Below are positions 8,649 through 20,645 of a stretch of DNA of 64,000 nt, piece by piece. The notes beneath the pieces are model-generated. The model was not told where the DNA came from. It saw only the letters and a program-made list of their open reading frames with translations, and made no database searches. A program made the position numbers and the translations under genes. Each line of letters begins with the position of its first letter. The stretch's first letter is position 1. Source of the stretch: Pseudomonadota bacterium (GTDB lineage: Bacteria; Pseudomonadota; Alphaproteobacteria; Micropepsales; Micropepsaceae); the NCBI GenBank assembly GCA_018241025.1, contig JAFEEQ010000015.1, positions 248,001-312,000 on the forward strand, read 5' to 3'.

Positions 8649-9049
8649 GGCGCAATCAGTTCCAGCTTCGGAAAGTCCCGCCGATAGTCTTTCGGATTGC
8701 GCGTCAATAGCGTGTAGCCGGCGACGGCCGCGTGCGCTCCAATGAAGAAATCCGGCAGCGGCGCCATACGCTTCCCGCCGCGCTTGCGATATTGCAAATA
8801 GATCTTGCCGGCGAGAAAAGCGGCTTCATAGGGTAGCGGCTCGCGTACCAGCACTCTCTCCCAAAGCAGCTTGTCGATTTCGGCGATATCGGAATATCGC
8901 ATCGACACTTCCGCGAAAATGATCGGATTGATCGCGGTCCGCCCACCGGAGATCGCCGCGCTCAGCGCAGAAGAAGACCACTCAAACCAGTGTGGGTCGT
9001 CTGCAATAACATCAAGCAGCACATTGCTGTCGACCAGAACCGTGGTCAT
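8645..9049 (-). CDS. PIN-domain toxin (VapC-like)
   Basis: A 134-residue PIN-domain ribonuclease. It has the N-terminal acidic site in VLVDSNVLLDV, central INPIIFAEV with its conserved glutamate, and the C-terminal cluster PLPDFFIGAHAAVAG plus LLTRNPKDY, so the expected four acidic residues appear intact. It is the toxin of a type II pair. Its ATG overlaps the antitoxin stop (ATGA), placing the antitoxin first, as usual. Its stop overlaps the accA stop from the other strand. Confidence 0.88.
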   Translation of the reverse strand: MTTVLVDSNVLLDVIADDPHWFEWSSSALSAAISGGRTAINPIIFAEVSMRYSDIAEIDKLLWERVLVREPLPYEAAFLAGKIYLQYRKRGGKRMAPLPDFFIGAHAAVAGYTLLTRNPKDYRRDFPKLELIAP

Positions 9050-9282
9050 CGGCCACGCGTCAGGGCCATGATCTGGTCGCTGGTCATCTTGATGTCGCCT
9101 GTGCCGCGAAGCCGCGCAACCAGCTTTTCACCCCGACTGAGCTTCTTGCCCTTCTTTGTGCGTTTGACGATCCGCACGCCATTCGCCTCCTGGATGAAAT
9201 CGACCTCGGTCTCCGGCATCAGGCCGGTTCGCTCCCGCATTTCGGCGGGGATCGTGACCTGGCCCTTGGATGTGATACGCAT
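9046..9282 (-). CDS. AbrB/MazE-type antitoxin
   Basis: A 78-residue swapped-hairpin AbrB DNA-binding protein beginning MRITSKGQVTIPAEMRE, the hallmark of this fold, followed by a basic region and a C-terminal helix that should bind the PIN toxin. I chose the ATG at 9282 because a GAGG site lies 6-9 bp upstream; a TTG at 9294 would add four residues. It is coupled to the downstream toxin by a 4-bp overlap and probably represses its own promoter in the short gap before the epoxide hydrolase gene. Confidence 0.88.
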   Translation of the reverse strand: MRITSKGQVTIPAEMRERTGLMPETEVDFIQEANGVRIVKRTKKGKKLSRGEKLVARLRGTGDIKMTSDQIMALTRGR

Positions 9283-9331
9283 GGCGAACCTCAATTCTTA
9301 CTTTGAAAAGTAAGACTTTCTGCCACCGTCT

Positions 9332-10480
9332 TCAACCCAGTCCTCGCGCGAACGCCCGGATGCTCGCGACCAGATCGTCGGGCCGCTCCAGCGCCGCGAA
9401 GTGGCCGCCTTCCTCGAACTGGTCCCAGCGCGCGACGTTGATGCTGCGCTCGACCTGGCTGCGCGGCGGGAAGGGGATGATGTCGACCGGGAATACCGCG
9501 AGACCCGTCGGCTTCTCCAGCCGCGCGCCCGCCGGCACCGGCATCGCGAATTGCTCTTCCAGCCGGCCGCGATACATCCAGGTCGCGGTGTTGAAGCTCC
9601 GCGTCACCAGATAGATCATCACATTGGTCAGCAACTGGTCCTTCGTATAGGCGTTCTCGAAGCCCTTGCGGCAGTCGGACCAGCCGTGGAACTTCTCCAC
9701 GATCCACGCCGCCACGCCGACCGGCGAATCCATCATCGCGTAGCTCAGCGTCTGCGGCTTGGTCGTCTGCTCGCGGAAATAGGCGCCTTCCATCTCGAAG
9801 AGCTGGGCCGCCTTGGCGGCAAACGCCTTCTCTTCGTCGGTCTGGGGTCCAACGCCGGGCGAGACCCAGCCCATCATGTTCAGATGCGCGGCACGGCAGC
9901 CCTTGCCTTCATAGGACATCATCGCGGAGATCGCGCTGCCCCAATCCCCGCCCTGGGCGATGTAGTCCGGAAGATTCAGGACGTCGGTCATCAGCTTGTC
10001 GAAGAGCTGTGCCGTGCGCCGCGGCCCGATTGGCCGCTTCGGTTTACCCGACCAGCCATAGCCGGGCAGGGACGGCACCACGACCGTGAAGGCATCCTTC
10101 ACGTCGCCGCCGTGCTTCTCCGGGTGCGCCAGCCGGTCGATGACGTGCACGAACTCGAACACCGAACCCGGCCAGCCATGGCTCAGGATCAATGGCTTCG
10201 GGGCCGGCCCGCTACCAGTCTCCAAATAGAAGTGGAGTTCCAGATCATCGACGTGTGCTGTGAACTGGGGAAACTGGTTCAGGCCGGCCTCGGCTTTTCG
10301 CCAGTCATAGCCATCGGCCCAATAGGCGCAGAGCTCCCGCATGAAATCGAGATTGGCGCCGTACGCCCAGCTTCCCTCCAGCCCGTCACCGCGCGGCATC
10401 TCATGCCACTCATAAGCACACACCTTGGCGCGGATGGCATCCAGCGTCCCCTGCGGCACGTCGATCTTGAAAGCCTTCAT
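9332..10480 (-). CDS. Epoxide hydrolase (alpha/beta hydrolase with EHN domain)
   Basis: Expected to open epoxides to diols through a covalent aspartyl ester. The 382 residues comprise an N-terminal EHN domain (about 1-110) and an alpha/beta-hydrolase domain. HGWPGS (about 100-105) is the oxyanion motif, GGDWGS (about 178) carries the nucleophilic Asp, and the terminal GGHFAALE carries the catalytic His. A plausible lid tyrosine lies in the middle region. It has no signal peptide. It is preceded by GAGACGACGCC, an acceptable ribosome-binding region. The natural substrate is unknown. Confidence 0.9.
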   Translation of the reverse strand: MKAFKIDVPQGTLDAIRAKVCAYEWHEMPRGDGLEGSWAYGANLDFMRELCAYWADGYDWRKAEAGLNQFPQFTAHVDDLELHFYLETGSGPAPKPLILSHGWPGSVFEFVHVIDRLAHPEKHGGDVKDAFTVVVPSLPGYGWSGKPKRPIGPRRTAQLFDKLMTDVLNLPDYIAQGGDWGSAISAMMSYEGKGCRAAHLNMMGWVSPGVGPQTDEEKAFAAKAAQLFEMEGAYFREQTTKPQTLSYAMMDSPVGVAAWIVEKFHGWSDCRKGFENAYTKDQLLTNVMIYLVTRSFNTATWMYRGRLEEQFAMPVPAGARLEKPTGLAVFPVDIIPFPPRSQVERSINVARWDQFEEGGHFAALERPDDLVASIRAFARGLG

Positions 10481-10530
10481 GGCGTCGTCTCCCGGTCTCG
10501 GTCGTCATGTTGGTCTGTCGGCGCGCAAAC

Positions 10531-10556
10531 AAAAAGGGGGCCGATAGGCCCCCTTT
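10531..10556 (-). terminator. Rho-independent terminator after the CsgG-domain gene
   Basis: On the minus strand an 8-10 bp stem (AAAGGGGGCC / GGCCCCCTTT) with a four-base loop is followed directly by TTTTTG. It lies about 20 bp past the stop of the CsgG-domain gene and 50 bp before the epoxide hydrolase start, so it separates the two transcripts. Confidence 0.85.
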
Positions 10557-10576
10557 CCGCTGCGATTGACGCCGGG

Positions 10577-11515
10577 TCAGCGCGAGAGCTGGAACAGCAC
10601 CGACGAAACCCAGCCGTGATTGCCGAGCTCGTCCTGCACTTCCCACCAGATGCCGTCCTTCTCGCCGGTGGGGTAGAGCATCATGCCGGCATCGACCTTG
10701 CGGACGATGCCGCCCTTGCCGTTCGGCTTGTTGTACATGTTGCCCGGCTTGGTCATCGTCACCGCCTGCTGGGCATTGTCGCCGCGCGGATTGTCCGAGA
10801 TGCCGCCGAGCTGGCTGACCATCTTCGTGTAGGCGTCGATGTAAGCCAGGATCAGGACCTGACCGATATCGGAGTTGGTGTAGCTCGACACGCCCGCGCC
10901 GCCGAACCCGCCCCAGCTGCCCCAGCCGCCGGCAACGCCGAAGCCGAGATCGGTCTTCGAGGCATGACCCTCGGTCATCGCGACCTGTTCCGTCGAACGC
11001 ACGTCGGTAATCGTCAGCACGACGTCGGCCGTCTTCTTGGACAGGTTGATGCCCGACAGGAGCGCGCCGGCACCGCCGCCGACGAACCCGCCGATGATGC
11101 CGCCGATGTTCACGCCGCCGGCGTCACCGTTCTTCGAGGTGATGTCGGGAATGAGCACATAGTCCGCAGCCGTCATCTGTCCGCGGCCGACATTCTGGCC
11201 CGGCCGCAGATCGCCGCCGGCTGCAATCGCGCGCTCTTCCTGCGCCGCCTCGAAGCCGCGGCCGCGGTCGACCAGTGTGAAGCACTGGGATTTCATCACC
11301 AGCACCTTGATCACCGCTTCGGGCGATGGGAGGTGGGCGGATTCCCACCACTTGTTCTCCGGCTCCTTGACGGCAAGCGTGCCGATCTTGTGCGTGCAGA
11401 CCGGAATTTCGGCTTCCTTGCGCGCCTTCTTGTCGTCGATCGACTCCGCATGGACGAGCGTCGGAAGGACGAGCGCGGCCGACAAGGCAGCCGCGGCGAA
11501 CGACTTCAATCTCAT
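10577..11515 (-). CDS. CsgG/HfaB-domain exported protein with C-terminal SH3-like region
   Basis: The 312-residue protein has a signal peptide (about 1-23, ending VHAES). A CsgG-like region spans about 35-240, with LVDRGRGFEAAQEER, a Gly-rich stretch and DVVLTITDVRSTEQVA. The C-terminus, about 255-312, looks like an SH3-type domain (TGEKDGIWWEVQDELGNHGWV). Signal peptidase I rather than a lipobox is suggested, unlike E. coli CsgG. No curli subunit, csgE/F or holdfast genes are nearby, so a secretion channel role is uncertain; a periplasmic scaffold is equally possible. GAGG sits 8 bp before the ATG. Confidence 0.8.
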   Translation of the reverse strand: MRLKSFAAAALSAALVLPTLVHAESIDDKKARKEAEIPVCTHKIGTLAVKEPENKWWESAHLPSPEAVIKVLVMKSQCFTLVDRGRGFEAAQEERAIAAGGDLRPGQNVGRGQMTAADYVLIPDITSKNGDAGGVNIGGIIGGFVGGGAGALLSGINLSKKTADVVLTITDVRSTEQVAMTEGHASKTDLGFGVAGGWGSWGGFGGAGVSSYTNSDIGQVLILAYIDAYTKMVSQLGGISDNPRGDNAQQAVTMTKPGNMYNKPNGKGGIVRKVDAGMMLYPTGEKDGIWWEVQDELGNHGWVSSVLFQLSR

Positions 11516-11624
11516 TTTTCCATCCTCGAAAAATTGTTTCCCCGGCCCGGGTGGTTGGGCAATGTCCCGGTAAGGTGCAATCGCGGCATTATCAGGGCGG
11601 TCCGTTCATCGGACAAGCCCGCCG

Positions 11625-12554
11625 CTACCACCAGCCCCGCCATTTGAACCAGGCAATCGGCAGGATGGTACTCACAATGATGGCCAGCCAGCCCCATTCG
11701 TAGCCCCAGGCCCAGTTGAACTCCGGCTGGTTGTGGAAGTTCATGCCGTAGACCCCGGCGACGAAGACCGGCGGAATGCCCACCACCGACGCGATGGTCA
11801 GGACGCGAAACATGTCGTTCTGCTCGTTGGAGATGAAGCCCAGCGTGGCGTCGAGCAGGAATTGCACTTTGTCCGTCAGGTGCGTCTCGAAATCGTTGAG
11901 CGACACGATGTCGGCCTGCGCCACCTTCAGCCGCGCCGCGACGTCTTTTCCGATGAACGCCTTGCCGCGATCCTCGACGAAGGGCAGGGCGCGCTGCAGC
12001 GTCAGCAGTGTTTCGCGCGTCTCCGACAGGCGCTCGTCCATGTCACCGAGCTTGACCAGGGTCTCGCGCAGGCTGGCGCTTTTCTTCGAGATGTTGCGGT
12101 GCGGCCTCGCGTGGAAAACACTGCGCGACAGTGTCCGCGTTTCCGATTTGATGGTTTCCAGCTTGTCGGCGCCGTTGTCGACGATGGCTTCGACGATCTC
12201 CATGAAGATCTCGCTGCTGCAGGGACTGCCGCCGGCGGCCGTCAGGCGCTCACCGACCTTGTGGAAGGTATGAAGTTCGTCGAAGCGGACCGTCACCAGC
12301 AGAGCGGGCGTCAGGACGAAGCCGATCGGCGCCGTCACCGGCTCGCTGTCGGGATGATAGGGCGTCAGCGGAACCGACAGGACAAGCGTTTCGCCTTCGA
12401 CGCGCAGCCGGCTCGAGGATTCGATCTCGTCGAGCTCCGCGCGCGCGGGCACGCGCAGGCCGCAGAACTGGCGTGCCTCGGCGATCTCGGCGTCGGTCGG
12501 ATTGTGCAGATCGATCCAGACCGGCGTCCCAGAACTCGGAAAATCGTGGCGCAT
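11625..12554 (-). CDS. corA: CorA-family Mg2+/divalent metal transporter
   Basis: The 309-residue protein has a large cytoplasmic N-terminal domain (alpha/beta then long helices, about 1-250) and two C-terminal membrane helices (about 255-277 and 287-303). The family selectivity signature YGMNF follows the first helix, with the extracellular loop HNQPEFNW after it. It acts as a pentameric inner-membrane channel for Mg2+, possibly also Co2+, Ni2+ or Zn2+ (the ZntB branch cannot be excluded). No Mg2+-sensing leader is evident upstream. Confidence 0.92.
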   Translation of the reverse strand: MRHDFPSSGTPVWIDLHNPTDAEIAEARQFCGLRVPARAELDEIESSSRLRVEGETLVLSVPLTPYHPDSEPVTAPIGFVLTPALLVTVRFDELHTFHKVGERLTAAGGSPCSSEIFMEIVEAIVDNGADKLETIKSETRTLSRSVFHARPHRNISKKSASLRETLVKLGDMDERLSETRETLLTLQRALPFVEDRGKAFIGKDVAARLKVAQADIVSLNDFETHLTDKVQFLLDATLGFISNEQNDMFRVLTIASVVGIPPVFVAGVYGMNFHNQPEFNWAWGYEWGWLAIIVSTILPIAWFKWRGWW

Positions 12555-13467
12555 GGTATTTTGCTGGCTCCGGCGGCGGACTCGTCAGGCGGTTATAGCA
12601 GCGGGGCGCGTGCGGTGCCGCAACCAGACAAAGGCGATCAGCGCCAGCATCGGCAATGTCGCAAGCGCGCTTCCCTCGGGTCCAGCGCTGCCGCCGCTCA
12701 GCCAGTCCGGTCCATGTATTGCCGGATGAAGCAGGCGTCCGGCCGCGAACTGACCGCTGTCGGGTACGCCGAAGATGAAACTTTCGCCGTAGTCCCAGGC
12801 TGCGTGAAAGCCGATCGCGAGCCAGAGCGAGCCCGTGTAGCGGAACGCCACGGCGGCGGCGAAGCCGAAGAGGCCGGCCTCGAACCCGCCCAGGGCATTG
12901 TCTCCGGCCTGAAGTGCATGCGGCACGCCGAACAACACGGCCATGACCAGTGCCGCGGGCCAGAACGAAATCGCGCGCGACAGTTCGACGAGCGCATAGC
13001 CGCGGAATGTTGTCTCTTCAAGCACGGCGACCGCGAGGAAGAGTGCGGCGTAGAGAATGGCGTCGTATGCGAGCGCCGCATCGATGCTTCGACCGGTCCC
13101 GAACGCATACACATGCAAAAGAAACATCGCGGCCAATTGCGCCGCGAGAAAACCCAGACCCAGAAAGACACCGACAGCGAAGTTCTGCCAGCGCCGGTCT
13201 CCGCCGAGGCCGTAGCGCAGATTGTGACGCCGGCTAAGCAGGGAAAGCAGAACCGTCAGCGCGATCACGCTCACGGCCACGAGCGCAGTGTTGAGAAGAT
13301 AGCGCTCATCGTGGCCCTTCACGAGCGCTTTCAGTGGCCGCAGCGATCCCGCAACCGCAATCGACGCAACGCCGAGCAGCAGGTTGAAAAGAAAAAAGCG
13401 CAGGAAGGCGAACAGGCGCCCCCGCCAGTCCGGTTCGATGGCGAAGGCGCTCAGCGCAATCCCCGGC

Positions 13468-16185
<2,718 letters not shown>

Positions 16186-16333
16186 GAAAACCTCTTAATA
16201 CGGCCAGAAAGTGCGGGCCTTGGGGTGCATATCCGGCGTCAGGCCGCGGCGGAGAGATAAGAACGGCACACCCCCTTGTCAAATCAGGCGATTCCGGTCA
16301 CATGCGCGCCCGATTTCGGGCTGGGGTTCAGGC

Positions 16334-17602
16334 ATGGCCAAGGTCAAGGCGGTCGCCAAAAAGACAGGCAGCCACGCGGTGTCGCCGCTGGCGCCCAGGA
16401 GCTATCCCAAATTGCCACCGCTCGCGGGCGTTCGCCTGTCCACGGGCGCGGCCGGCGTCCGCTACAAGGATCGCACCGACGTTCTCCTCGCCCTGTTCTC
16501 GCCGGGTACCCAGGTCGCCGGCGTGTTCACCAAGTCCAAGACCGCCTCGGCCCCGGTCGACTGGTGCCGTGCGTCGCTCGCAGGCAAGTCGGCGCGCGCG
16601 CTCGTCGTCAACAGCGGCAACGCCAACGCCTTCACCGGCAAGGCCGGGTTCGAAGGCGCGAAGCAGGTAGCCGATTCCGCCGCCGCCATCGCCGGCTGCA
16701 GGCCGGGCGAAGTCTTCCTCGCCTCCACGGGCGTGATCGGCGAGCCGCTCCCGCACAGCCGGATTACCAGGATCCTGGGCGACCTCGCCGAGGAAAGCTC
16801 GGCCGACGGCTGGCGTGCCGCAGCCGAGGCGATCATGACCACCGACACCTATCCCAAGATGGCGACCGCGACGACGAACATCGACGGCAAGCGCGTCACC
16901 ATCAACGGCATCGCCAAGGGCTCCGGCATGATCGCGCCCGACATGGCGACGATGCTGAGCTTCGTCTTCACCGACGCCAATCTGCCCTCGGCCGTCTTGC
17001 AGGAACTGCTCGGCGCCGGTGTGAAGCCGTCGTTCAATGCCATTACCGTGGACAGCGATACCTCCACCTCCGACACGCTGCTCCTGTTCGCCACCGGCAA
17101 GGGCGCGGCGCATCCGGCCATCGCCAAGGCCTCCGACAGGCGGCTCAATGAATTCCGCGCCGCACTCGACAGGGTGCTGCTCGATCTCGCGCTCCAGGTC
17201 GTCCGCGATGGCGAGGGCGCGCAGAAGCTGATCCAGATCGATGTGAGCGGAGCGGAGAACGACGAAGCCGCAAAGCGCATCGCGCTTTCCATCGCGAATT
17301 CGCCGCTGGTCAAGACCGCCATCGCCGGCGAAGACGCCAATTGGGGCCGCATCGTCATGGCGGTCGGCAAGTCGGGCGAGAAGGCCGACCGCGACCGTCT
17401 CAAGATCGCCTTCGGCGACCAGGTCGTCGCCGAGAAGGGCGAGCGAGCCGCGAAGTACAATGAAGCCGCGGCGACCAAGGCGGTGAAGGGGCGCGAGGTC
17501 GCGATCGCCGTCGATATCGGCATCGGCAAGGGCAAGGCGCGGGTATGGACCTGCGATCTCACCCACGGCTACATCGACATCAACGGCAGCTATCGCAGCT
17601 AG
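16334..17602 (+). CDS. argJ: Bifunctional ornithine acetyltransferase / N-acetylglutamate synthase
   Basis: Recycles the acetyl group from N-acetylornithine to glutamate in arginine synthesis. In many bacteria it also makes N-acetylglutamate from acetyl-CoA. The 422-residue precursor self-cleaves at the conserved MATMLSF segment, where Thr becomes the N-terminal nucleophile of the beta chain. [12 protein letters not shown] and GEDANWGRI are also conserved. I chose the ATG at 16334; the frame is open to 16211, but that part shows no conserved sequence. It lies divergent from secA, a common alphaproteobacterial arrangement. Confidence 0.97.
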   Translation: MAKVKAVAKKTGSHAVSPLAPRSYPKLPPLAGVRLSTGAAGVRYKDRTDVLLALFSPGTQVAGVFTKSKTASAPVDWCRASLAGKSARALVVNSGNANAFTGKAGFEGAKQVADSAAAIAGCRPGEVFLASTGVIGEPLPHSRITRILGDLAEESSADGWRAAAEAIMTTDTYPKMATATTNIDGKRVTINGIAKGSGMIAPDMATMLSFVFTDANLPSAVLQELLGAGVKPSFNAITVDSDTSTSDTLLLFATGKGAAHPAIAKASDRRLNEFRAALDRVLLDLALQVVRDGEGAQKLIQIDVSGAENDEAAKRIALSIANSPLVKTAIAGEDANWGRIVMAVGKSGEKADRDRLKIAFGDQVVAEKGERAAKYNEAAATKAVKGREVAIAVDIGIGKGKARVWTCDLTHGYIDINGSYRS

Positions 17603-17609
17603 GCTGCCG

Positions 17610-18326
17610 TCAGGGCTTCGCGGCGGGCGGCGGACCGGCGACCTGCTTCGATTTGCCGGGCGCGATACCGTTCCAGCTCCAGCACTCCAGCGCGAAGCGA
17701 ACGTCGTTCGTGCCGTCGTCCGACAGCATGTCGTGCAGCGGTACCTTCCAGCGGACTGTCGCCCCGCTGGTCCAGCTGCTCTCGACGGTCGGCGCGATCG
17801 ATCGCTTGCCCATCTTGATCGGATCGGCATGCGAGACATTGCAGGGCACCGCCATCGTCACGCTGACGAAGTGGCCATCGAATTGCGCCATCATCGCCTT
17901 GTAGAACGGGTTGTCCTTGTCCGACGTTGACGGCTTCGGCGCCGGTTTCCCCGACGAGCCGAGAACGATCGCGCTGCGATGGGCACCGAACCAGGTACGT
18001 CCGAGATCGCGGACCTCCAGCCCCTGACCGGACATCGTGATGCCGGACACCGCGGAGAATGTGATCAGATTGGTCTGAACCAACCGTCCGCCGCGCATGG
18101 CCGAGGTCTGCTTGCCGCCATTGCTCGCCTTGGGCTGCGGCAGCTTTCCGCCCGTCTGCTTGAAAGTGTCCGTCATCTCCTTGCTGAAGATGACTTCGTT
18201 GGTCAGGGTTCCGCTGCCGTCGCTTTTCAGGTTCAGCCCGATATTAAGATCGAAACAGCCCGACAGCAGCAGACCGGCGGCGAGCAGCACCGCAGCGCGC
18301 GTCGCCCAGGCTCTTGGCCAGTTCAT
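17610..18326 (-). CDS. Putative lipoprotein of unknown function
   Basis: The 238-residue protein begins MNWPRAWATRAAVLLAAGLLLSGC, a clear lipoprotein signal with lipobox LLSGC, so lipidation at about C24 and anchoring to a membrane are expected. The mature part starts FDLNIGLNLKSDGSGTL and is beta-rich, resembling LppM-like lipoproteins, though I cannot confirm the family. The start at 18326 is fixed by a strong GAGGGGG site. The convergent argJ stop lies 7 bp from its stop. Confidence 0.78.
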   Translation of the reverse strand: MNWPRAWATRAAVLLAAGLLLSGCFDLNIGLNLKSDGSGTLTNEVIFSKEMTDTFKQTGGKLPQPKASNGGKQTSAMRGGRLVQTNLITFSAVSGITMSGQGLEVRDLGRTWFGAHRSAIVLGSSGKPAPKPSTSDKDNPFYKAMMAQFDGHFVSVTMAVPCNVSHADPIKMGKRSIAPTVESSWTSGATVRWKVPLHDMLSDDGTNDVRFALECWSWNGIAPGKSKQVAGPPPAAKP

Positions 18327-18463
18327 TTCGCCCCCTCGAAAATCTCGGCTGAGGTCCATCCTAAGCTTCGCCCTGCGCGGCAACAACCCGCCGTGCCGGG
18401 CGCATGGATTTAAGCTAGTTTTAACCGTCAAATTAAACGCAGCTTAAAGGGAGAGACCCCATC

Positions 18464-18877
18464 GTGGCGGCTTCAGGCATCAGGCTTGTTCTGGTAGCGG
18501 CCTGCGCCCTGATCGATCCGGACGGCCGCGTGCTCATCGCACAGCGTCCGGACGGGAAAGCGATGGCAGGGTTATGGGAATTTCCTGGTGGAAAGATCGA
18601 GCCGGGCGAGCGTCCGGAAGAGACGGTCATCCGCGAGATGGCGGAGGAGTTGGGCATCACGGTGCGGGAGCCGTGCCTCGCACCCTTCACCTTCACCTCG
18701 CACACTTACCCGGATTTTCAACTGCTGATGCCGCTTTACGTCTGTCGCCGCTGGGAAGGCACGCCGGTGGCGCGCGAGCACAAGGCGCTCAAATGGGTGC
18801 GGCCACGCGATCTGAGTGGCTATCCGATGCCGCCGGCCGACTTGCCGATCATACCGATGCTGCGCGATCTGCTTTGA
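18464..18877 (+). CDS. mutT: Nudix hydrolase, MutT-like (8-oxo-dGTP diphosphatase)
   Basis: The 137-residue protein has a complete Nudix box at about 42-64 (GGKIEPGERPEE ... REMAEELGI) and the MutT-like LWEFPGGK context. It probably sanitises oxidised nucleotides, hydrolysing 8-oxo-dGTP to the monophosphate. The GTG start is preceded by AAAGGGAGAGA. In alphaproteobacteria mutT commonly lies close to argJ, as here. The stop overlaps the next start. Confidence 0.88.
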   Translation: MAASGIRLVLVAACALIDPDGRVLIAQRPDGKAMAGLWEFPGGKIEPGERPEETVIREMAEELGITVREPCLAPFTFTSHTYPDFQLLMPLYVCRRWEGTPVAREHKALKWVRPRDLSGYPMPPADLPIIPMLRDLL

Positions 18878-19023
18878 AGCGTTTCCTCGGGCGCGAGGAC
18901 GGCACGACCGCGATCGAATACGCAGTCATCGCCAGTCTGATCTCGATCATGATCTTCGCCGGCGCCCAAAGCATCGGCCGCAACATCTGGACCTTCGCCC
19001 AGTCGCTCGCGGGATATCTGTAA
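18874..19023 (+). CDS. Flp/Fap-type pilin subunit
   Basis: A 49-residue protein, KRFLGREDGTTAIEYAVIAS at the front, matching the conserved prepilin start of type IVb (Flp) pilins: a short basic leader, the invariant glutamate after the processed Gly region, then a hydrophobic helix. The start is a TTG at 18874 overlapping the mutT stop, inferred because no ATG or GTG lies closer. No tad/cpa assembly genes are in the window, so the assembly machinery would have to be elsewhere. It is short enough to be missed by ordinary gene calling. Confidence 0.75.
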   Translation: MKRFLGREDGTTAIEYAVIASLISIMIFAGAQSIGRNIWTFAQSLAGYL

Positions 19024-19037
19024 AAGTTGCGGCGCGG

Positions 19038-19826
19038 CTACCTCGGCTTCTCGCCAGCACTTCGTTCTGGCGTACCGAGCGCATCGGCCAGACGCGACTT
19101 CGCGCTGCCGGGCTTCAGCGGCTGCTGCTGGCTGGCATCGGGCGCCCAGCCGGTCAGATAGACGATGTCGAAGGTCGCGCGCAGCTTGCCGCCATCGGCG
19201 AAATGCTCCGCGTAGTAAGCTGCAGCTGCTGCAAACGTGTCACGCCGCATCGGCTTGCGGCTGCGCTCCATCAACGGATTGGTCTCGCCCATCGCGCGCA
19301 GGTCGCGCACCAGCGCCATCAGATCGCCATAGCGCACCACCGTGCGCTCGACATCCGCGACGGGCAGGGCGAAGCCGGCCCGCTGCAGCAATCCGCCCAG
19401 ATCGCGCACATCGCCGAACGGCGCCACGCGCGGGCTGATCCCGCCGCGCGTTTCGACCTCCGCGGCGGCCAGCGACTGGCGCAATTCCGTGAGCGTTTCA
19501 CCGCCGAACAAGGCCGCGATGAACAGGCCATCCGGTTTCAGCGCCCGCCGCGCCTGCAACAGGACGCCCGGCAGGTCGTTGACCTTGTGCAAGCCAAGCA
19601 CGCCGGTCACGAGGTCGAACGCGCCTGACCCCGCATCCAGCCTTTCGTCCCCGCCCAGCGCGGTGTCGAGATCGAGATGCTGCGCGAAAGCGCGATGGAT
19701 CGCAGATAGCCGCTCGGCGATGCCGTCCTCGGCCTCACGGCGCAGAAAATCGTCGCCGCCAATCCGCCGCGCACGTGCGCGAGCCAGCGCAATGGCCTTG
19801 CGATCGAATATCCGGGGCACGCTCAT
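19038..19826 (-). CDS. SAM-dependent methyltransferase-like protein (BioC/NDUFAF5 type)
   Basis: A 262-residue class I methyltransferase-like protein. It opens MSVPRIFDRKAIALARARA, typical of the alphaproteobacterial and mitochondrial NDUFAF5-like branch, and has VTGVLGLHKVNDLPG plus LKPDGLFIAALFGGETL. The usual SAM-binding glycine-rich motif I is poorly preserved: the region around LDAGSGAFD is a weak match. NDUFAF5 hydroxylates an arginine in complex I, so hydroxylase or methyltransferase activity is open. It is divergent from comF, as in many relatives. Confidence 0.8.
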   Translation of the reverse strand: MSVPRIFDRKAIALARARARRIGGDDFLRREAEDGIAERLSAIHRAFAQHLDLDTALGGDERLDAGSGAFDLVTGVLGLHKVNDLPGVLLQARRALKPDGLFIAALFGGETLTELRQSLAAAEVETRGGISPRVAPFGDVRDLGGLLQRAGFALPVADVERTVVRYGDLMALVRDLRAMGETNPLMERSRKPMRRDTFAAAAAYYAEHFADGGKLRATFDIVYLTGWAPDASQQQPLKPGSAKSRLADALGTPERSAGEKPR

Positions 19827-19844
19827 TGCGCTACACTACGCGGC

Positions 19845-20612
19845 ATGGGCGGGGGAATGAACAGCACGATCCGGCGCGCCGGCCGCGCAGTGCTCGATCT
19901 CGCCTTTCCGCCACAATGCATCGCCTGCCGTGCGCCGGTGTCCGAACCCGGTTCGCTCTGTCCCGACTGCTGGCAGACCGTCCGCTTTCTCGATGGCCCG
20001 ATGTGCGAGGTCTGCGGCACGCCCTTCGAATTCGATCCGGGACCCGGAACGCTCTGCGCTGCTTGTCAGGCGCACCCGCCGGCCTACGACAAAGCCCGCG
20101 CGGTGATGCACTACGACGACGCCAGCCGCGGGCCGATCCTCGCCCTCAAACATGGCGACCGGCTCGATCTCGCGCCGGCCTTCGTCCGCTGGCTCGGGCG
20201 GGGCGGGCGCAGCCTCATCGACGAGGCGGAGGCCATCCTGCCAGTGCCCCTTCACCGCAGGCGGCTCTGGACCCGGCGCTACAACCAGGCCGCGGAACTC
20301 GCCCGTGCGCTCGCCCGGCAGACCGGAAAACCGGCGCAGTTCGAGGCACTTGTCCGCGCCCGGCCGACGCCCAGCCAGGGCGAGATGCCCTCTGCCGCCG
20401 CCCGCCGGCGCAATATGCGGGGCGCTTTCCGGGTTCCCGACAGCCATAAATCCGCCATTTCCGGGCGCAACCTTCTGCTCATCGATGACGTGCTAACCAC
20501 AGGCGCCACCGTCGATGCCTGCGCCCGCGCCTTGAAGCGGGCTGGTGCGGCAAAGGTGCTGGTGCTGGCTTTGGCCCGCGTTGTCCGTCCCCGATCCGGG
20601 GATGTTATATAG
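19845..20612 (+). CDS. comF: ComF-family phosphoribosyltransferase-like protein
   Basis: The 255-residue protein has an N-terminal double zinc ribbon (C25/C28, C39/C42, C54/C57, C71/C74) and a C-terminal type I phosphoribosyltransferase fold with the PRPP motif LLIDDVLTTGATVDAC (about 212-227). ComF proteins take part in uptake of transforming DNA in some bacteria. The activity here is uncertain. A second ATG at 19857 is possible, but a GGGCGGGGGA site sits too close to it. It is first in a plus-strand run with grxC and the nitrilase. Confidence 0.88.
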   Translation: MGGGMNSTIRRAGRAVLDLAFPPQCIACRAPVSEPGSLCPDCWQTVRFLDGPMCEVCGTPFEFDPGPGTLCAACQAHPPAYDKARAVMHYDDASRGPILALKHGDRLDLAPAFVRWLGRGGRSLIDEAEAILPVPLHRRRLWTRRYNQAAELARALARQTGKPAQFEALVRARPTPSQGEMPSAAARRRNMRGAFRVPDSHKSAISGRNLLLIDDVLTTGATVDACARALKRAGAAKVLVLALARVVRPRSGDVI

Positions 20613-20645
20613 CCGTCACGAAAGGGTGCGTCCCGAGTCGCCGCC

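Noticed and set aside
9401..11647. 748-codon plus-strand open frame
   Set aside because: It is antisense to the epoxide hydrolase and CsgG-domain genes, has Arg/His-rich composition and no family look; a shadow of high-GC codon bias.
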